From NCBI GenBank assembly GCA_037447655.1, contig JBBHKE010002155.1, positions 1 to 64,000 on the forward strand: a stretch of DNA of 64,000 nucleotides. The letters run 5' to 3'. The notes under the pieces are model-generated. The model saw only the letters and a program-made list of their open reading frames with translations. It was not told the DNA's origin and searched no databases. This document shows, in pieces, positions 54,241 to 64,000 of this stretch. Source of the stretch: Zygnema cylindricum. Its lineage: Eukaryota > Streptophyta > Zygnematophyceae > Zygnematales > Zygnemataceae. The position numbers and the translations under genes were made by a program. Each line of letters starts with the position of its first letter. Position 1 is the first letter of the stretch.

Positions 54241-54696
54241 GATGCCAATTATGAAGATGTGCCTTTATGGCGTTGTACGATTGGATATGTGTTGCAAATT
54301 GGATACGGTGCATGTTGTTGGAGTAGCAAGCAACAAAAAGTAGTTGCTCAGTCCACCATGGAGGCTAAATACATGGCTTCCTATGCTGCAACCAAAGAAT
54401 TAATGTGGGTTAAATCTCTCCTTGAAGGACTTGGGTTCATGAAGTCTGGAACTCAAAATGTTTTTTGTGATAATCAAGCAGCTATCTCTATTGCAACTAA
54501 TCCAAAATATCACTTCAAAGCCAAACATATGGATATTAGACTAAGCTCTGTCACAAAGAAGGTAGAGAATAAAATAATTAAACTACTTCATAAAACTGAC
54601 AGAGAAATGATTGCAAACATAATGAAAATACCAGTGCCTTCCCCTAAGTTGATTTTTTGCAAAAAAAACGGTGGATTAAAATTAAAAGGTGACTAG
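54241..54696 (+). pseudogene. Copia-E RNase H
   Basis: The 145-codon frame includes CCWSSKQQKVVAQSTMEAKY, where the usual catalytic Glu of E-A-E-Y is Lys, then VFCDNQAAISIATNPKYHFK and KHMDIRLSSV. It ends at a stop 14 bases before the 3' LTR. Confidence 0.86.
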
Positions 54697-54709
54697 GAAT
54701 TAACGGGAG

Positions 54710-55067
54710 TGTTGAAAAGAGGTAGTTAGTAGTTCACTTCTCTAATTTATTTCACTTTTAAGGAGAGAGAGTGAGGATCAAAGGCACGCCATGGCTGCCG
54801 CGATATTTAGAGACCTCTCTCTAAGAGAGCTTGTAACTATAAAGGTCATCTTTGACCAACCATAACTTACTACTCTAAGGAGCAAATTCAGTGATTTTTC
54901 TTACGTTTAATTCAAGGGAGTCTTGTACGCACAAGGGTGAGGGTGGTCAAACTATTTGTGTGCCTCGGTGGCGCTTATTTAGTGGGAAAGTTTAAGGGGC
55001 AAATATTATCCTAGAGAATTTACACAGGTTGCTCATTCTGTGGGTCAATGGACATCACATAATTTTA
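54710..55067 (+). repeat. 3' LTR of Copia-E with internal deletion
   Basis: It starts TGTTGAAAAGAGG and matches the 5' LTR up to GCGATATTTAGA, then jumps to GACCTCTCTCTAAGAGAG. Both breakpoints in the 5' LTR carry GATATTTAG, so the deletion fits repair between short repeats. The tRNA-like module is lost here. Confidence 0.88.
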
Positions 55068-55072
55068 GTACA

Positions 55073-55461
55073 TGTATGAAAAGTGAGGGGTTGTTATACT
55101 CAAACATACGAAATGTAAGGAAATGTACTATAAAGCCCTAAAAATCCCTTAAAAAACCCTAAATGGTGCAAAAATGTATAGGCATTCTCATGAAATGTAC
55201 GGAAACGTACTGCTACATAGTCAAGAATGCATTTGATAACATTTTTTACATCGTTAAATGCGAATAATACGTAGTATTCCCCCGTATGTTTCGTGCGTAA
55301 TATGCGCACATGACATTTATGGTTTGAGCTTGTCGCACTCCGCACGCTATGCGCCACTTTTGGCGGACCGCACTTACTTTTAAGTTTTAACCATAGATGT
55401 ACCAAGCGTTTTAAACGCACGCATGAAAGTCGAAAAATGCTAGTTACATGGATATGGTTCG
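55073..55461. other. Gene-free stretch
   Basis: Unique-looking AT-rich sequence between Copia-E and the solo LTR; no gene or terminal repeats are visible. It was contiguous with 48059-48110 before Copia-E inserted. Confidence 0.5.
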
Positions 55462-56530
55462 TGTAGAAATTGATGGTCTGTTTTTGAAGTATTTTCTAGG
55501 TCAAAATAGAAATATAGAAAGAAGTCAAGGCAGTCTATCTCTAACTTCTCTCTCCAACTCTCACACTTGTCGCAGTCATTGAGAAGTTGGAGAGGAAGCT
55601 AGAGCCATGGCTACCTAGGCTATCCAGAGGTTTACGGGAAAATATATTAGTTTATTTACCATTAGGGAATTATTTACTAAAAGGACATATGTTGCAACCA
55701 AGATTTGATCCTGGTACGTGCCGGAATGAAAGCAGCCGATAGCCGGTAGCCTTATCTGTTAAGTGTAGAACTAGTGTTACGTAACGTAAGGTTTGATATT
55801 TATTTAAATATTTCCACGTAGGATAATTCATTTAATTAAAACTGTTTCCGGGATACATAAATCTAGTAGTGTAAAAGTATGGATTACGGTATGTATACGA
55901 AACGAGTACCGCGCATTTGTTTCTTTGATAAAACAAATACCGCACATGTATTTATGACGGCTCCGATTGAAATTTGCATTCAATCAGACCGCAGAGAAAA
56001 AAGCCGAGATCGCGGAAGAGATTCTCGGCGGTTTATGGTCATCGCCAAATCGGATGACACGTGGCAAAATTACGTTGGATCGCGGTATCTTCGGAGATCA
56101 TAGCACTGAATCCGAATATGACATGTGTCGACATTTAGGGCATGTCGTACAATGTCCGTACAAAAAGTACACCGGCAGCTGTACTTTTGTGTACGGAAGT
56201 GTAATGTGATTGGCTCTGTACATAAGTAGATAGAGTCTGTGAGAGAGATAGGACTTAGAAAAATTAGTAGATAGGACCCTCTCTCCTAGAGAGCTTCTGT
56301 ACAAAAGGTCAACTTTGACCCTCCATAACCTACTGCTCTGGGGAGCAAAATCAGAGATTCTTTTTGCTATCGACTTAGGGGAGTCTTGCCTTCAGAGGGG
56401 TGAAGGTAGTCAGAGTTTTTGTTTGCTAGGGTGGCAGTTTTTATTGCTGAAACACAAAGGGGTTAGGGTTATCCTAGAGGCTTGTTGAAAGCTGTCCATT
56501 TTGAGGACTTATGGAGGTCTCAGAGTTTGA
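55462..56530 (+). mobile_element. Solo LTR of the Copia-D family
   Basis: It starts TGTAGAAATTGATGG and ends GTCTCAGAGTTTGA, matching the Copia-D LTR along its length in reverse orientation. Identical GTTCG flanks (55457-55461, 56531-56535) show that it is the remnant of a complete insertion reduced by LTR-LTR recombination. Its tRNA-like module is at 55695-55766 on the minus strand (hairpin 55698-55714, CTTAACAGATAAGGC). Confidence 0.93.
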
Positions 56531-56535
56531 GTTCG

Positions 56536-56967
56536 TGTCATGTTTTGTTGTGCTTATTATATGAGCATGTATTGTGTATTGATTTATCACGCTTTGTTGA
56601 GCCTTACCAAAGTGTTATACAAACATATGTTTATGTGTTCAATAAAGAATTGTATGACATGCAATATATGTAAAGAGTATCTCTGCAACTTTATTTGGAA
56701 CAATAACCATAAAGTGATTGTATGAGCAAAGAAAACGTACAAACTTCTTAACATCAATAATATTATATTGAAGAAATAGTGTTGGAACATAAGTGTGTCG
56801 AAGTATGTATACCTATGCAACTTACTTTGAAACGTTAACAACCCAATTAGGATTAAACAAAAAATTTGATATTAACTTTTTGTAGCTTTAACAATGATTA
56901 CGAATAAGTTTCTTTCGAAACTTTATATTTCAGTATTGTAAAAGAAATGTCAATTTTCACACTGTAT
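56536..56967. other. Gene-free stretch
   Basis: AT-rich sequence with no recognisable gene; short open frames do not resemble known proteins. Confidence 0.45.
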
Positions 56968-57195
56968 TGTTGTGATTTGAAAACTTAGTACTTAGTAAAT
57001 AGGTCAGTGAGAGAGGGATTTGTACTTAGAATAATTTCTGGTATACACCTTTTAGTACTGACCCCTAATAGTGTTACAGAAGTATAAGGACAAAAGAGTG
57101 TACCGTACTTCTATAGGGACACGCAGAACTGTTTTGGGGTAGTCTGTGGGTGTTTTCCGTGAGTTATCCATGGCTGAAATAGGCTATGGTTAACA

Positions 57196-57210
57196 TGTTG
57201 TGGGCCCACA
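57196..57210 (+). other. Possible half-tRNA primer-binding site of Copia-G
   Basis: TGTTGTGGGCCCACA matches GGTTATGGGCCCACC at 12 of 15 positions and directly follows the 5' LTR. Confidence 0.55.
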
Positions 57211-57880
57211 CCCATGTCTACCCATATTTGATGGATCTAACTATCACTACTGAAAGTGTGTACTTGAGAGCTACTGCGAGATGATGGAGTTAATGGATGT
57301 GGTGGATGGAACCTTGGCCGAAACATCAAGTGGATTGGAGAAGAAGAACCGTAACTTTCTAAGGGTTATCAAGAACTCCTTGACAAAGAAACTGGTAATG
57401 ACGTACCTTAAGTTGAAAAGTGCAATTGAACTATGGAAATGCCTAGAATGTAGGTATTTAGAGACTTCTTTGTATCACTGGTTTAGTAGCGCCACTAAAC
57501 TTTTTGGATATAAGTATGTAGGCAGAAGCGTGGTGGAGTATTGTATTTTTATAGAAAGATTATTTGCTGTAATGCTTTGGCAGGTGGAAGCTTTACAAAT
57601 GCACAACAAGTTGTCTTATTAATGAGAGGCTTACCTAGTGACTGTAAAGATGCATCAAATAGAATAGCTAAAATTGATAAAAGGGATTGGAACTTAAGCC
57701 AAGCAATCCGCATAGTGTTAGATGAAGAAGAATTGAAAAAAAAAATGAAATTAATATGGAGGTCTCTAAGTCTCAGTTTCACAAAATTAGAAGTAATATT
57801 GAGTCCGGAAATTGACTTAAGAATTGTTTTTACTTTAATGATTTAGGACATACCTTCAGGGTATGTCTATCTTATAAAGG
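57211..57880 (+). pseudogene. Copia-G gag
   Basis: The frame 57281-57622 has the copia gag pattern (LKSAIELWKCLECRYLETSL). It shifts near 57600 into the frame with LLMRGLPSDCKDASNRIAKI and DWNLSQAIRIVLDEEELKKK. A degraded zinc knuckle is visible near 57815-57865 (FNDLGHTFRVC), lacking one Cys. The gag resembles the other copia elements only in pattern. Confidence 0.65.
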
Positions 57881-58028
57881 TGCATGTGTTACAAGAATTT
57901 TCAGAGATGGATGGGACAACAACAGAGTTCTACCCTCAACAAGGAGGGAACCAAGTGCTTTTAGGAGTGAGGGACAATCTTCAACTGATGACAAAAAGCC
58001 AACACATTCGATCGACAAATATGTTTAC

Positions 58029-58568
58029 TTGCTGAGTGTTTATGTTTTCCAGAATATGGTGAAAGAGGAAGGAAAGGGGAGATTTGCTGCCACAGAAAAT
58101 GGAGTGGAGGAAGAAGTAACAGAAAAGGTTTTGTCTACTGTCAATGTTTCCGATGACAAATTGGTGAGTGACAAAAACCTACAAAAAGAAGGAGATACTA
58201 AAATAGCAGAAGTTGAAGGAAGTGAAGGGCATCCAAAAATGAAAGTGGAAGAAACTAAAAATAGTGTGGCCATCAAAGATAGTGTGGAGAAAGAAGAGAG
58301 TGAAAAGGATTTGGTTTTTGTCACTCTCTCTTGTGATAGATTGGTGTGTGAAAATTACTTACAAAAGGATAAGAATCTTGAAGAAAGAGGAGTAAAAGGA
58401 AGTGAAGTACACTTAAAATTGAATGCAAAATATTCTTTAGACATAGAACATACTGAACTGAAAACAAAACCGAAAGAAAGACTGAGAAAAGATGATAAGA
58501 AAATTAGAGTAAGGAGAATGATGAGAGAGAAATTGGTGGATTGGCACAAGAAGGGAAAACACATATAG
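58029..58568 (+). CDS. Lys/Glu-rich ORF of Copia-G with internal duplication, unknown function
   Basis: I do not recognise this 179-residue protein. It is charged and lacks membrane segments or Cys clusters. Two related halves are visible: LSTVNVSDDKLVSDKNLQKE at about residues 35-54 and LVFVTLSCDRLVCENYLQKD at about residues 95-114. Each is followed by a GSE-H-K segment (GSEGHPKMK, GSEVHLKLN). The C-terminus is strongly basic. It lies in sense after gag and takes the place of pol. It may be an element-specific accessory ORF or a captured host fragment. Confidence 0.45.
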   Translation: MLSVYVFQNMVKEEGKGRFAATENGVEEEVTEKVLSTVNVSDDKLVSDKNLQKEGDTKIAEVEGSEGHPKMKVEETKNSVAIKDSVEKEESEKDLVFVTLSCDRLVCENYLQKDKNLEERGVKGSEVHLKLNAKYSLDIEHTELKTKPKERLRKDDKKIRVRRMMREKLVDWHKKGKHI

Positions 58569-59168
58569 TAAATAGAAAGAAAATAGTGTCATTAAATTGC
58601 AGAGAAATCAAAAAGAAAAACTTTGAGATAATAACTCTTCAAGGGAGTGGTAAGACAATGGAAAAATACCAAAAATCAGTGAGAAGGATCACACTTTCTA
58701 GAGGTAATGGGGAGGCAAATTATGGAAAAAGCACAAATTCTATGAGGAGACTAGAATGTAATAAGAAAATAGATATATATATATATATATTTATAGATTA
58801 CGGAAGACCAACCGGGAAGAACCAGCTCCACAGGCGACAACACAAAAGACCGGTAAAGCAATTTTTGAGGTGGAAACATCGACACCTCCAAAGTGAAATA
58901 TCATTGTTGAAACGGGAGAACAATTGGAGTGGCTGAAAGTCTGACAAAATCTTAAAGTTGTTGGTATATGTATGCTTAAAACTAACATATCCAAAACTTA
59001 GGAGGAGTGTTGTTTTTGTAAAATCTTGGATGTTAAGTAGTGAAGATTGTGGGACGGAATTTCCGAACTTAGAATATTTTTTTTTAATCCCTGCTTCAGT
59101 ATCTACCTAAATTACAGTAGACAGTTTTGTGGACTGAGTGAAGTACTGAGTCTAAATTTTTAGGGGAG
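58569..59168 (+). other. Non-coding 3' part of Copia-G
   Basis: It has an (AT)n run at about 58774-58790 and a sequence AGGAGGAGTGTTG near 59000 that imitates the polypurine tract/LTR start found at 59160. No clear gene; a frame to 58934 is basic and unlike known proteins. Confidence 0.45.
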
Positions 59169-59325
59169 TGTTGTGATTTGAAAACTTTAGTAATCAGTAA
59201 ATAGGTTAGTGAGAGAGGGATTTGTACTTAGAATAATTTTTGATATACACACTTTAGTACTGACCCCCAATAGTGTTACAGTGGTATAAGGACAAAAGAG
59301 TGTACCATACTTCTACAAGGACACA

Positions 59326-60290
59326 CATCAACAGATGAGGATTTTGCAGGTATTTCGAATGGCGCCTACACTCACATACACGTGTCTAGCATTGAACGAG
59401 TGGATTCGCAAAATCGAACGGATGAAGTTTGGATCGGACATTCGGTAAATTGACTGTACGGATTTAGTATGGAATGTTGATTTGAATCGTGTCGACGAAC
59501 GCGATTGGCGCGGGACCATAATCGACAAAGCCCGTTGTATGCACTCAGGTGCTTCGTACCGCACAACAACAGTCGACTGGACTTATGTGAACCATGTTGA
59601 ATAAGCATCAATGGGACCACAACTAATGATTTGGATGTGTGTCGTCCATCACGAAGATCTACTTTACATCTTACGACAATCCGTCAATTTGCAATTGACT
59701 AGTACGGACGCTTACAGTAATTTGGACGGATTCGCCAATTGCTGACCAAGAAAGTGGCACAATGTATGTATGGCCACTATCTGTAAATATATGAAACAAC
59801 ATTAATTTGTATGTAGTGATTTATTTTTTAGTGTTACATTATTGAAATAGGATAAAAGTTACAATTAGGGTTTTGGACGTACTTAGTGCAAGGCTTATTA
59901 GATAGCTATGTGTATAAAATGTAGGACTTAGTTTATTTTCAGCATCGCTGAGTTTATCAAAGTAATGGCAGACTGTTTTTTTGCATCTTTGACCTGTCAG
60001 TGTGATCACTCTAATAGATATCTTGATATGAAACTTTGTGTGGTGTACAATGATATAGAAACTATATGGTTGTGTAGTTTCATTCTGTTTTGTTGTTTTT
60101 GTAGAATTGTGTGGGAGATTTACTTGGTTAGTTTGGTAAGTTGTCAACTGTTTTTGGGAAACTTTGGAGCTCATATCTTTTGGATTCATTTGTGGCTCAG
60201 CTTGTAACTTTGGGAGGTTATAGTTTCGAGTACATACTGCATAGTGGTGCATTTTGAGGTGCTTTTTTTATATTTTGGAGTAATCGGTGT
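59326..60290. mobile_element. Unclassified insertion in the Copia-G 3' LTR
   Basis: The LTR matches the 5' LTR up to about GGACACACATCAAC and again from ACACAACTATTTTGGGG. The roughly 960 bp between have no counterpart in the 5' LTR. The edges share ACACA-like bases, a possible target duplication, but I cannot define terminal repeats. No coding motif. Confidence 0.5.
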
Positions 60291-60372
60291 TGTCTGAAAC
60301 ACAACTATTTTGGGGTAGGTTGTGGGTGTTTTCTGTGAGTAATCCATGGCTGAAATAGGCTATAGACAACAT

Positions 60373-60900
60373 GGGATCTCAACGATGATGTGCACCGTTG
60401 GATAAGAACCAAAATGAAATCTCAGCCATTATCAATACTTGCGCGATATTTGTTTTGCTGTCGAAACAAAATGCGCGATATCTGTTTGGAAACTGTACTG
60501 TACTTCGTACTTTACAAAAACTGTATATATGCATGTCATATATAGTTTCAGTTAAACGAATTAGTTCATTCCTAAATAAATAAATATCTATCAAACCCTA
60601 TAGCATTTAGCATTGGTCCTAGACTAATAGGATAAAGTTGTACGCTACCGGCTAACTTGACGGAAGGTAGGTACTGGGATCAAATCCTGGGTCCGTCAAG
60701 TATCTTTTTAGTAACCTACTAAAAACAATTGCCTGTTGAACTAAGGCAGCCATGGATCAACCAGTTTCTCTATCCTTCAGTGACTACAACAAGTATGGTG
60801 GTTAGAGAGAGGAGGTGGAGGCAGGTTGTCTGACCATTTTTTTTTTTATACTGATATATTTTGACCTAGAAAATACTATATAAATCTAATAATTTGAACA
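60373..60900 (-). repeat. Fragment of a B-type copia LTR
   Basis: It matches the 5' half of the Copia-B LTR from TGTTCAAATTATTAG (minus strand, 60900) inward and is truncated at the Copia-G border. Its tRNA-like module at 60616-60700 shows the inverted repeat CTTGACGGA/TCCGTCAAG (60656-60664, 60692-60700) around a T-arm-like hairpin (60674-60690). Confidence 0.75.
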
Positions 60901-60904
60901 CTGG

Positions 60905-62580
60905 CATCTTCTTTGCAGAAGATATTGTCACTTCCCTACCAAAAACTCACTCAAATCCTTTATATTTTAACAACTCTATGCAGGCATCTTGTTGCTCTTC
61001 CACATTTAAAAGCATCCTTTTCTAATATTGTCTCAAAACCTTCCATAACTCTTGCGTTTGCACATTGCCCGGATGCATGACTTTGGTACTCCAGATCAAG
61101 TACAAAGTCAGCCTCATAAATGGGGCTATCACCTCGCCAACCATGATGTCTTCAACTCTTCCAAAATCTGAATGCTTTTATGAATATATCTCCTCTAGCG
61201 CAAGCTAAATTATCCAAAAACTGTCCAATGGTGTGAAAACCGTGGTAAACCTTCCCCAGATTCAAGCCACCTCTATCGCATTTCCCTCATCAATTGCGCC
61301 ATATCAACTGTACCACAGGTTCTGAAATTGACACGGCCTCTTTCACTATATTCTAAAACTCCATGCTCAGAATGTAGCACCTTATTTTAGCCATGTCCTG
61401 TACAAAGGCTTGCCCACCCATTCTTTGATTTTGTCATCGAACATTAATCGCTCCACACTCTCTTTCACATCTTATATTATCTGGAGCCAAATAATACTTG
61501 TAGCGAATCTAATCTCTTCAGGTTTCAGAAGTCGAAGTTTATAAATTCTATTAAATATGGCTACATTCATGCTATGATTAGTGATGAATCTCGTAATTTC
61601 TTTTGCCTCTCGAAGAGGTTTGGAGATAAAGGTCAACCTACTCCAATCTACCAACAACAAAGTTCAGTATATGCGCTACGCATGGGGTCCACGTTATAGA
61701 ATGCTGTTTTGCAACGAGCAACGAGGTTGCAGCCTTGTTCACTTGGGCAGAATCCGTAACAATCTGCACCACATTCTCCACCCCTATCGCAAGTATTCCC
61801 TTTTCCAACACCGCACAAATGTAGTTGTTGTCTAGTGTCCTCTGCCATTAGAAACATGTCACATTCCGAGGTGAAAACTAGAATATTTAGCAAAGGACCG
61901 GCATCTAGTGTTGTCTACCCGTTTGATGTGATTGTGGCACCGGTGACTTTAATGGTTTCCACATAACTTGACAAATTTTTCATCACATTTGCATTGGTCT
62001 CTAATAGGAGACGATTTCTCATTGCACTACGTATTGGTAACTTGTAATTCACACCTATATCACCAGTCTTCTTCACCGCTGCTTCGAAATACGGGTGAAC
62101 TTAAAGTCTAAACGACAATCCATTAGCTTAGAAAGTCGTGGCCTGGGCTAAATCTACCTCGTTGTTGTTTTGCATGCTAAATGCATTTTGTATTCTTGTC
62201 TGAACAACTCTTGCTTTGGTCGTTGGAGTCGGTGGAAAACTACACATGAGTTCATCCAGGTCACGGAGTACACGTTTCTTAGAGGAATTAGCCGATGTTT
62301 TTTTGTCAGCCGCAATAAACTCCTCCTTCACCATGGCTAGACACATTGTGCAAGCTCTAATGCCTCCACACTTAGCATTTCCAGTGAGATGATTTCTGAT
62401 CCTATTTGCTTGGGCGGTAAATTTGAAATCACAGTAAATATACTCACATAATCGGTTAGCTATTAGAACCCCACCGGCTAGAGCCTTCACATGGTCCCAC
62501 TCCACTCCTCGAACTCTATGCATGGCTGCGTCTTTCGAGGTCTGTGACTTCTTCGTCAACGGCTTCAATGACAGTTTCAA
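60905..62580 (-). pseudogene. Relic hAT transposase (BED finger, DUF659-like, C-terminal block)
   Basis: The minus-strand frame 62580-62128 carries a BED-type zinc finger: WDHVKALAGG, LCEYIYCDFKF, RIRNHLTG, then GGIRACTMC. Downstream, VTGATITSNG followed by PLLNILVFTSE (about 61990-61860) is a DUF659-like segment. The frame 61660-61472 has FITNHSMNVAIFNR and LLKPEEIRFATSIIWLQ, matching the usual hAT block before the insertion and dimerization domains. The rest to about 60905 is badly decayed. Such enzymes cut and paste hAT elements with 8-bp duplications; this copy has many stops and shifts and no clear terminal repeats. Confidence 0.78.
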
Positions 62581-63297
62581 TATCTACTGCCCTTACGCAA
62601 GTAGTGGCATCTCTCTTCAAGATTCGCTTTCACCTGTTCAAGTTTTCATGGCGGCTTTTTTTCAAAAATTTACAGAAGATGTTCGTACACATTTTGAACT
62701 TACGGCGCGCAAAAAGTGTGACGCTGCAACGTTTCTTTTTTAAAAATGTTCGCAGATGTACGATAAAATTCCGTACATATCCGTGGACATTCTATTCAGT
62801 TTACAGAACAGAAAGTACCGATATGTGCATCGTAGCTCTTCATCAACTTCCGTATAATTTCTATAAAAAACCATACAGTTACCGTAATTTGTTTGTACGT
62901 TTTCCGAAAATTGTCCGTTCAGTTTACAATTGACGTTTTTTTGGCGATTTTTTCAAAAGTCACGTAAAATACGAAGAAAGTGGAAAAAAAGAAAAATTCG
63001 CACGATTTGAACAACTAGGTTAAAAAGTAAAAACTTAAAATTTACGGTGCACATCAATACAAAGGCTTTTACAAATTCAAAGTGCATGATATGATTACTT
63101 CCCAAGTGTATAAACAATACTCTATTACTGTAATGCAGTTGACATGGAGAGAATGGTTTGCTTACAATTTGCTTTCTTAAAATGAATCACTACTATTTTC
63201 ACATTTTCATGCATGGCAACAATCATGGTCAACATTTTCACGATACATTGTCAAACTGGTGGCACTTTCTCCTGTCATCAATTCGCACATGTGAAGC
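62581..63297. other. Gene-free stretch upstream of the hAT relic
   Basis: It could hold the 5' untranslated part of the hAT element, but no terminal inverted repeat like those at 9686 or 47209 was found. A plus-strand open frame (62544-62933) looks like chance. Confidence 0.4.
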
Positions 63298-63300
63298 TTA

Positions 63301-63911
63301 GGGTATGTCCCCATGTACTTGTAACTTAGCGATCTTACTTTGTGTTTTAGCACAGATCCGTCAGACCTGGGTTTCATTTGTTTCTATGTCTTAAAAACGA
63401 AGTTGTCACTTAAGGGTGTGACGGTTGTATACGCTGACATTGCCCGTGAGGGGTGTCAACCATTTATAATCTGTGAGGATGCACCAAATTGCTAAAAAAT
63501 GTTTTGGAAGTTGCCTAACGTTGCGTGGCATTTGTAGACGTCATGCCTTTCAACACTCTTCTGCCCAAAGAGGATGTCCATGGCTGAAGAAGTGTCATTT
63601 CCGCTACCTTTTCTGTACGGTACCCTATTTTCCAATTTCCACGCACATTGAATCCGTGTTCTACCTCATCTGTAGGCTGCATGATATGGTTGCTTTTAAT
63701 TGTACAGTCGATTTTAGTACAATCCTATTCGTACAATAGATTGAGTGTGAGATAATAAAACTAATTTTAAGTGCAATGTTTTTTTATTTATGTTATTCTG
63801 GACATGTAAAAACGAGGTAAGATTTTTCGATGAAACAACCTAAAAAAGAAGACTTATTAGCCCTCATTTAATAAAATGACTAACATAACAATAATAATTG
63901 TGTTTTACTTT
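63301..63911. mobile_element. Partial Tourist-like element
   Basis: After TTA (63298-63300) the sequence GGGTATGTCCCCATGTA matches the end of the element at 29239 at 14 of its first 16 positions, and a related TTTGTAGACGTC word follows near 63534. No right end is visible before the Gypsy-2-type LTR at 63912, so the true extent is unknown. Confidence 0.5.
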
Positions 63912-64000
63912 TGTAACACGGTTACAAAGTTGTATACCTTGCAGGTTAGAAACAAGGCTGCTATAGTCGCGGTTCAGAGCAGTGCTGCAGTGATGCCAGA
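63912..64000 (+). repeat. Start of another Gypsy-2-family LTR, cut by the window end
   Basis: TGTAACACGGTTACAAAG and the following GGCTGCTATAGTCGCGGTT closely match the first 90 bases of the Gypsy-2 LTR. Whether a full element follows cannot be seen. Confidence 0.8.

Larger units (their letters stand above)
48111..55067 (+). mobile_element. Copia-E: Ty1/copia element with nested foreign LTR and shortened 3' LTR
   Basis: LTRs at 48111-48999 and 54710-55067 are flanked by identical GTACA (48106-48110, 55068-55072). Coding parts are close to Copia-C and mostly stay in one frame with many stops. A different LTR (Copia-F, 49756-50921) interrupts gag, and 119 bp of gag occur on both sides of it. 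The 3' LTR lacks more than 500 bp internally. Confidence 0.92.
56968..60371 (+). mobile_element. Copia-G: non-autonomous copia-like element without pol
   Basis: A short 5' LTR (56968-57195, starts TGTTGTGATTTG, ends GGTTAACA) matches 59169 to about 59325 plus about 60290-60371, so the 3' LTR is split by roughly 960 bp of other sequence. Inside are a gag-like region and an unrelated Lys/Glu-rich ORF, but no protease, integrase, reverse transcriptase or RNase H. TTAGGGGAG (59162-59168 region) is the polypurine tract. No matching target duplication was found. Confidence 0.72.

Noticed and set aside
62544-62933. 129-codon plus-strand open frame
   Set aside because: It overlaps the BED-finger frame on the other strand, runs into AT-rich sequence and has no family resemblance.

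Overview
This window looks like nuclear DNA of a seed plant with a large, repeat-rich genome. It holds plant-type Ty1/copia and Ty3/gypsy retrotransposons, pogo/Emigrant-like and Tourist-like miniature elements, and hAT elements with 8-bp target duplications. I found no intact host gene, rRNA or functional tRNA gene. About four fifths of the window is recognisable transposon sequence, mostly nested and decayed by in-frame stop codons. The species cannot be named from the sequence.

Layout. 842-9113 is Gypsy-1 (minus strand, chromovirus-like, perfect 5-bp target duplication CCTGT), with a solo LTR of the Gypsy-2 family inside it (5621-6096). 9114-12430 is a cluster of MITEs and a non-autonomous hAT element. 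13099-20104 is Gypsy-2 (plus strand), which carries an extra ORF after integrase; it appears to sit in the LTR of a gutted copia element (Copia-A, 20105 to about 22580). 22.6-30.5 kb is a coding desert with MITEs, a tandem duplication, motif arrays and a Tourist-like element.

30.6-47.0 kb is a nested stack: Copia-C (32430-38641, plus) lies inside Copia-B (minus), Copia-B abuts a broken Copia-D (41273-46328, minus), and Copia-D lies in a fragment of a B-type LTR. 47209-48050 is a second copy of the hAT family with a perfect 8-bp duplication. 48111-55067 is Copia-E, containing a foreign LTR (Copia-F). 55462-56530 is a solo LTR, and 56968-60371 is Copia-G, a pol-less element with an unfamiliar ORF. 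60.9-62.6 kb is a relic hAT transposase (BED finger, DUF659-like, C-terminal block). The LTR family of Gypsy-2 starts again at 63912.

Shared biology. Copia-B, C, D, E and probably G have a primer-binding site that matches the anticodon arm of plant initiator tRNA-Met (half-tRNA priming, as in Drosophila copia and yeast Ty5) instead of the tRNA 3' end. In C the gag ATG lies inside this site. Their LTRs, in at least three divergent subfamilies, also carry an antisense tRNA-like module (D-arm/A-box-like plus T-arm/B-box-like hairpin). I see this conserved module and the ORF downstream of integrase in Gypsy-2 as the most novel signals here.
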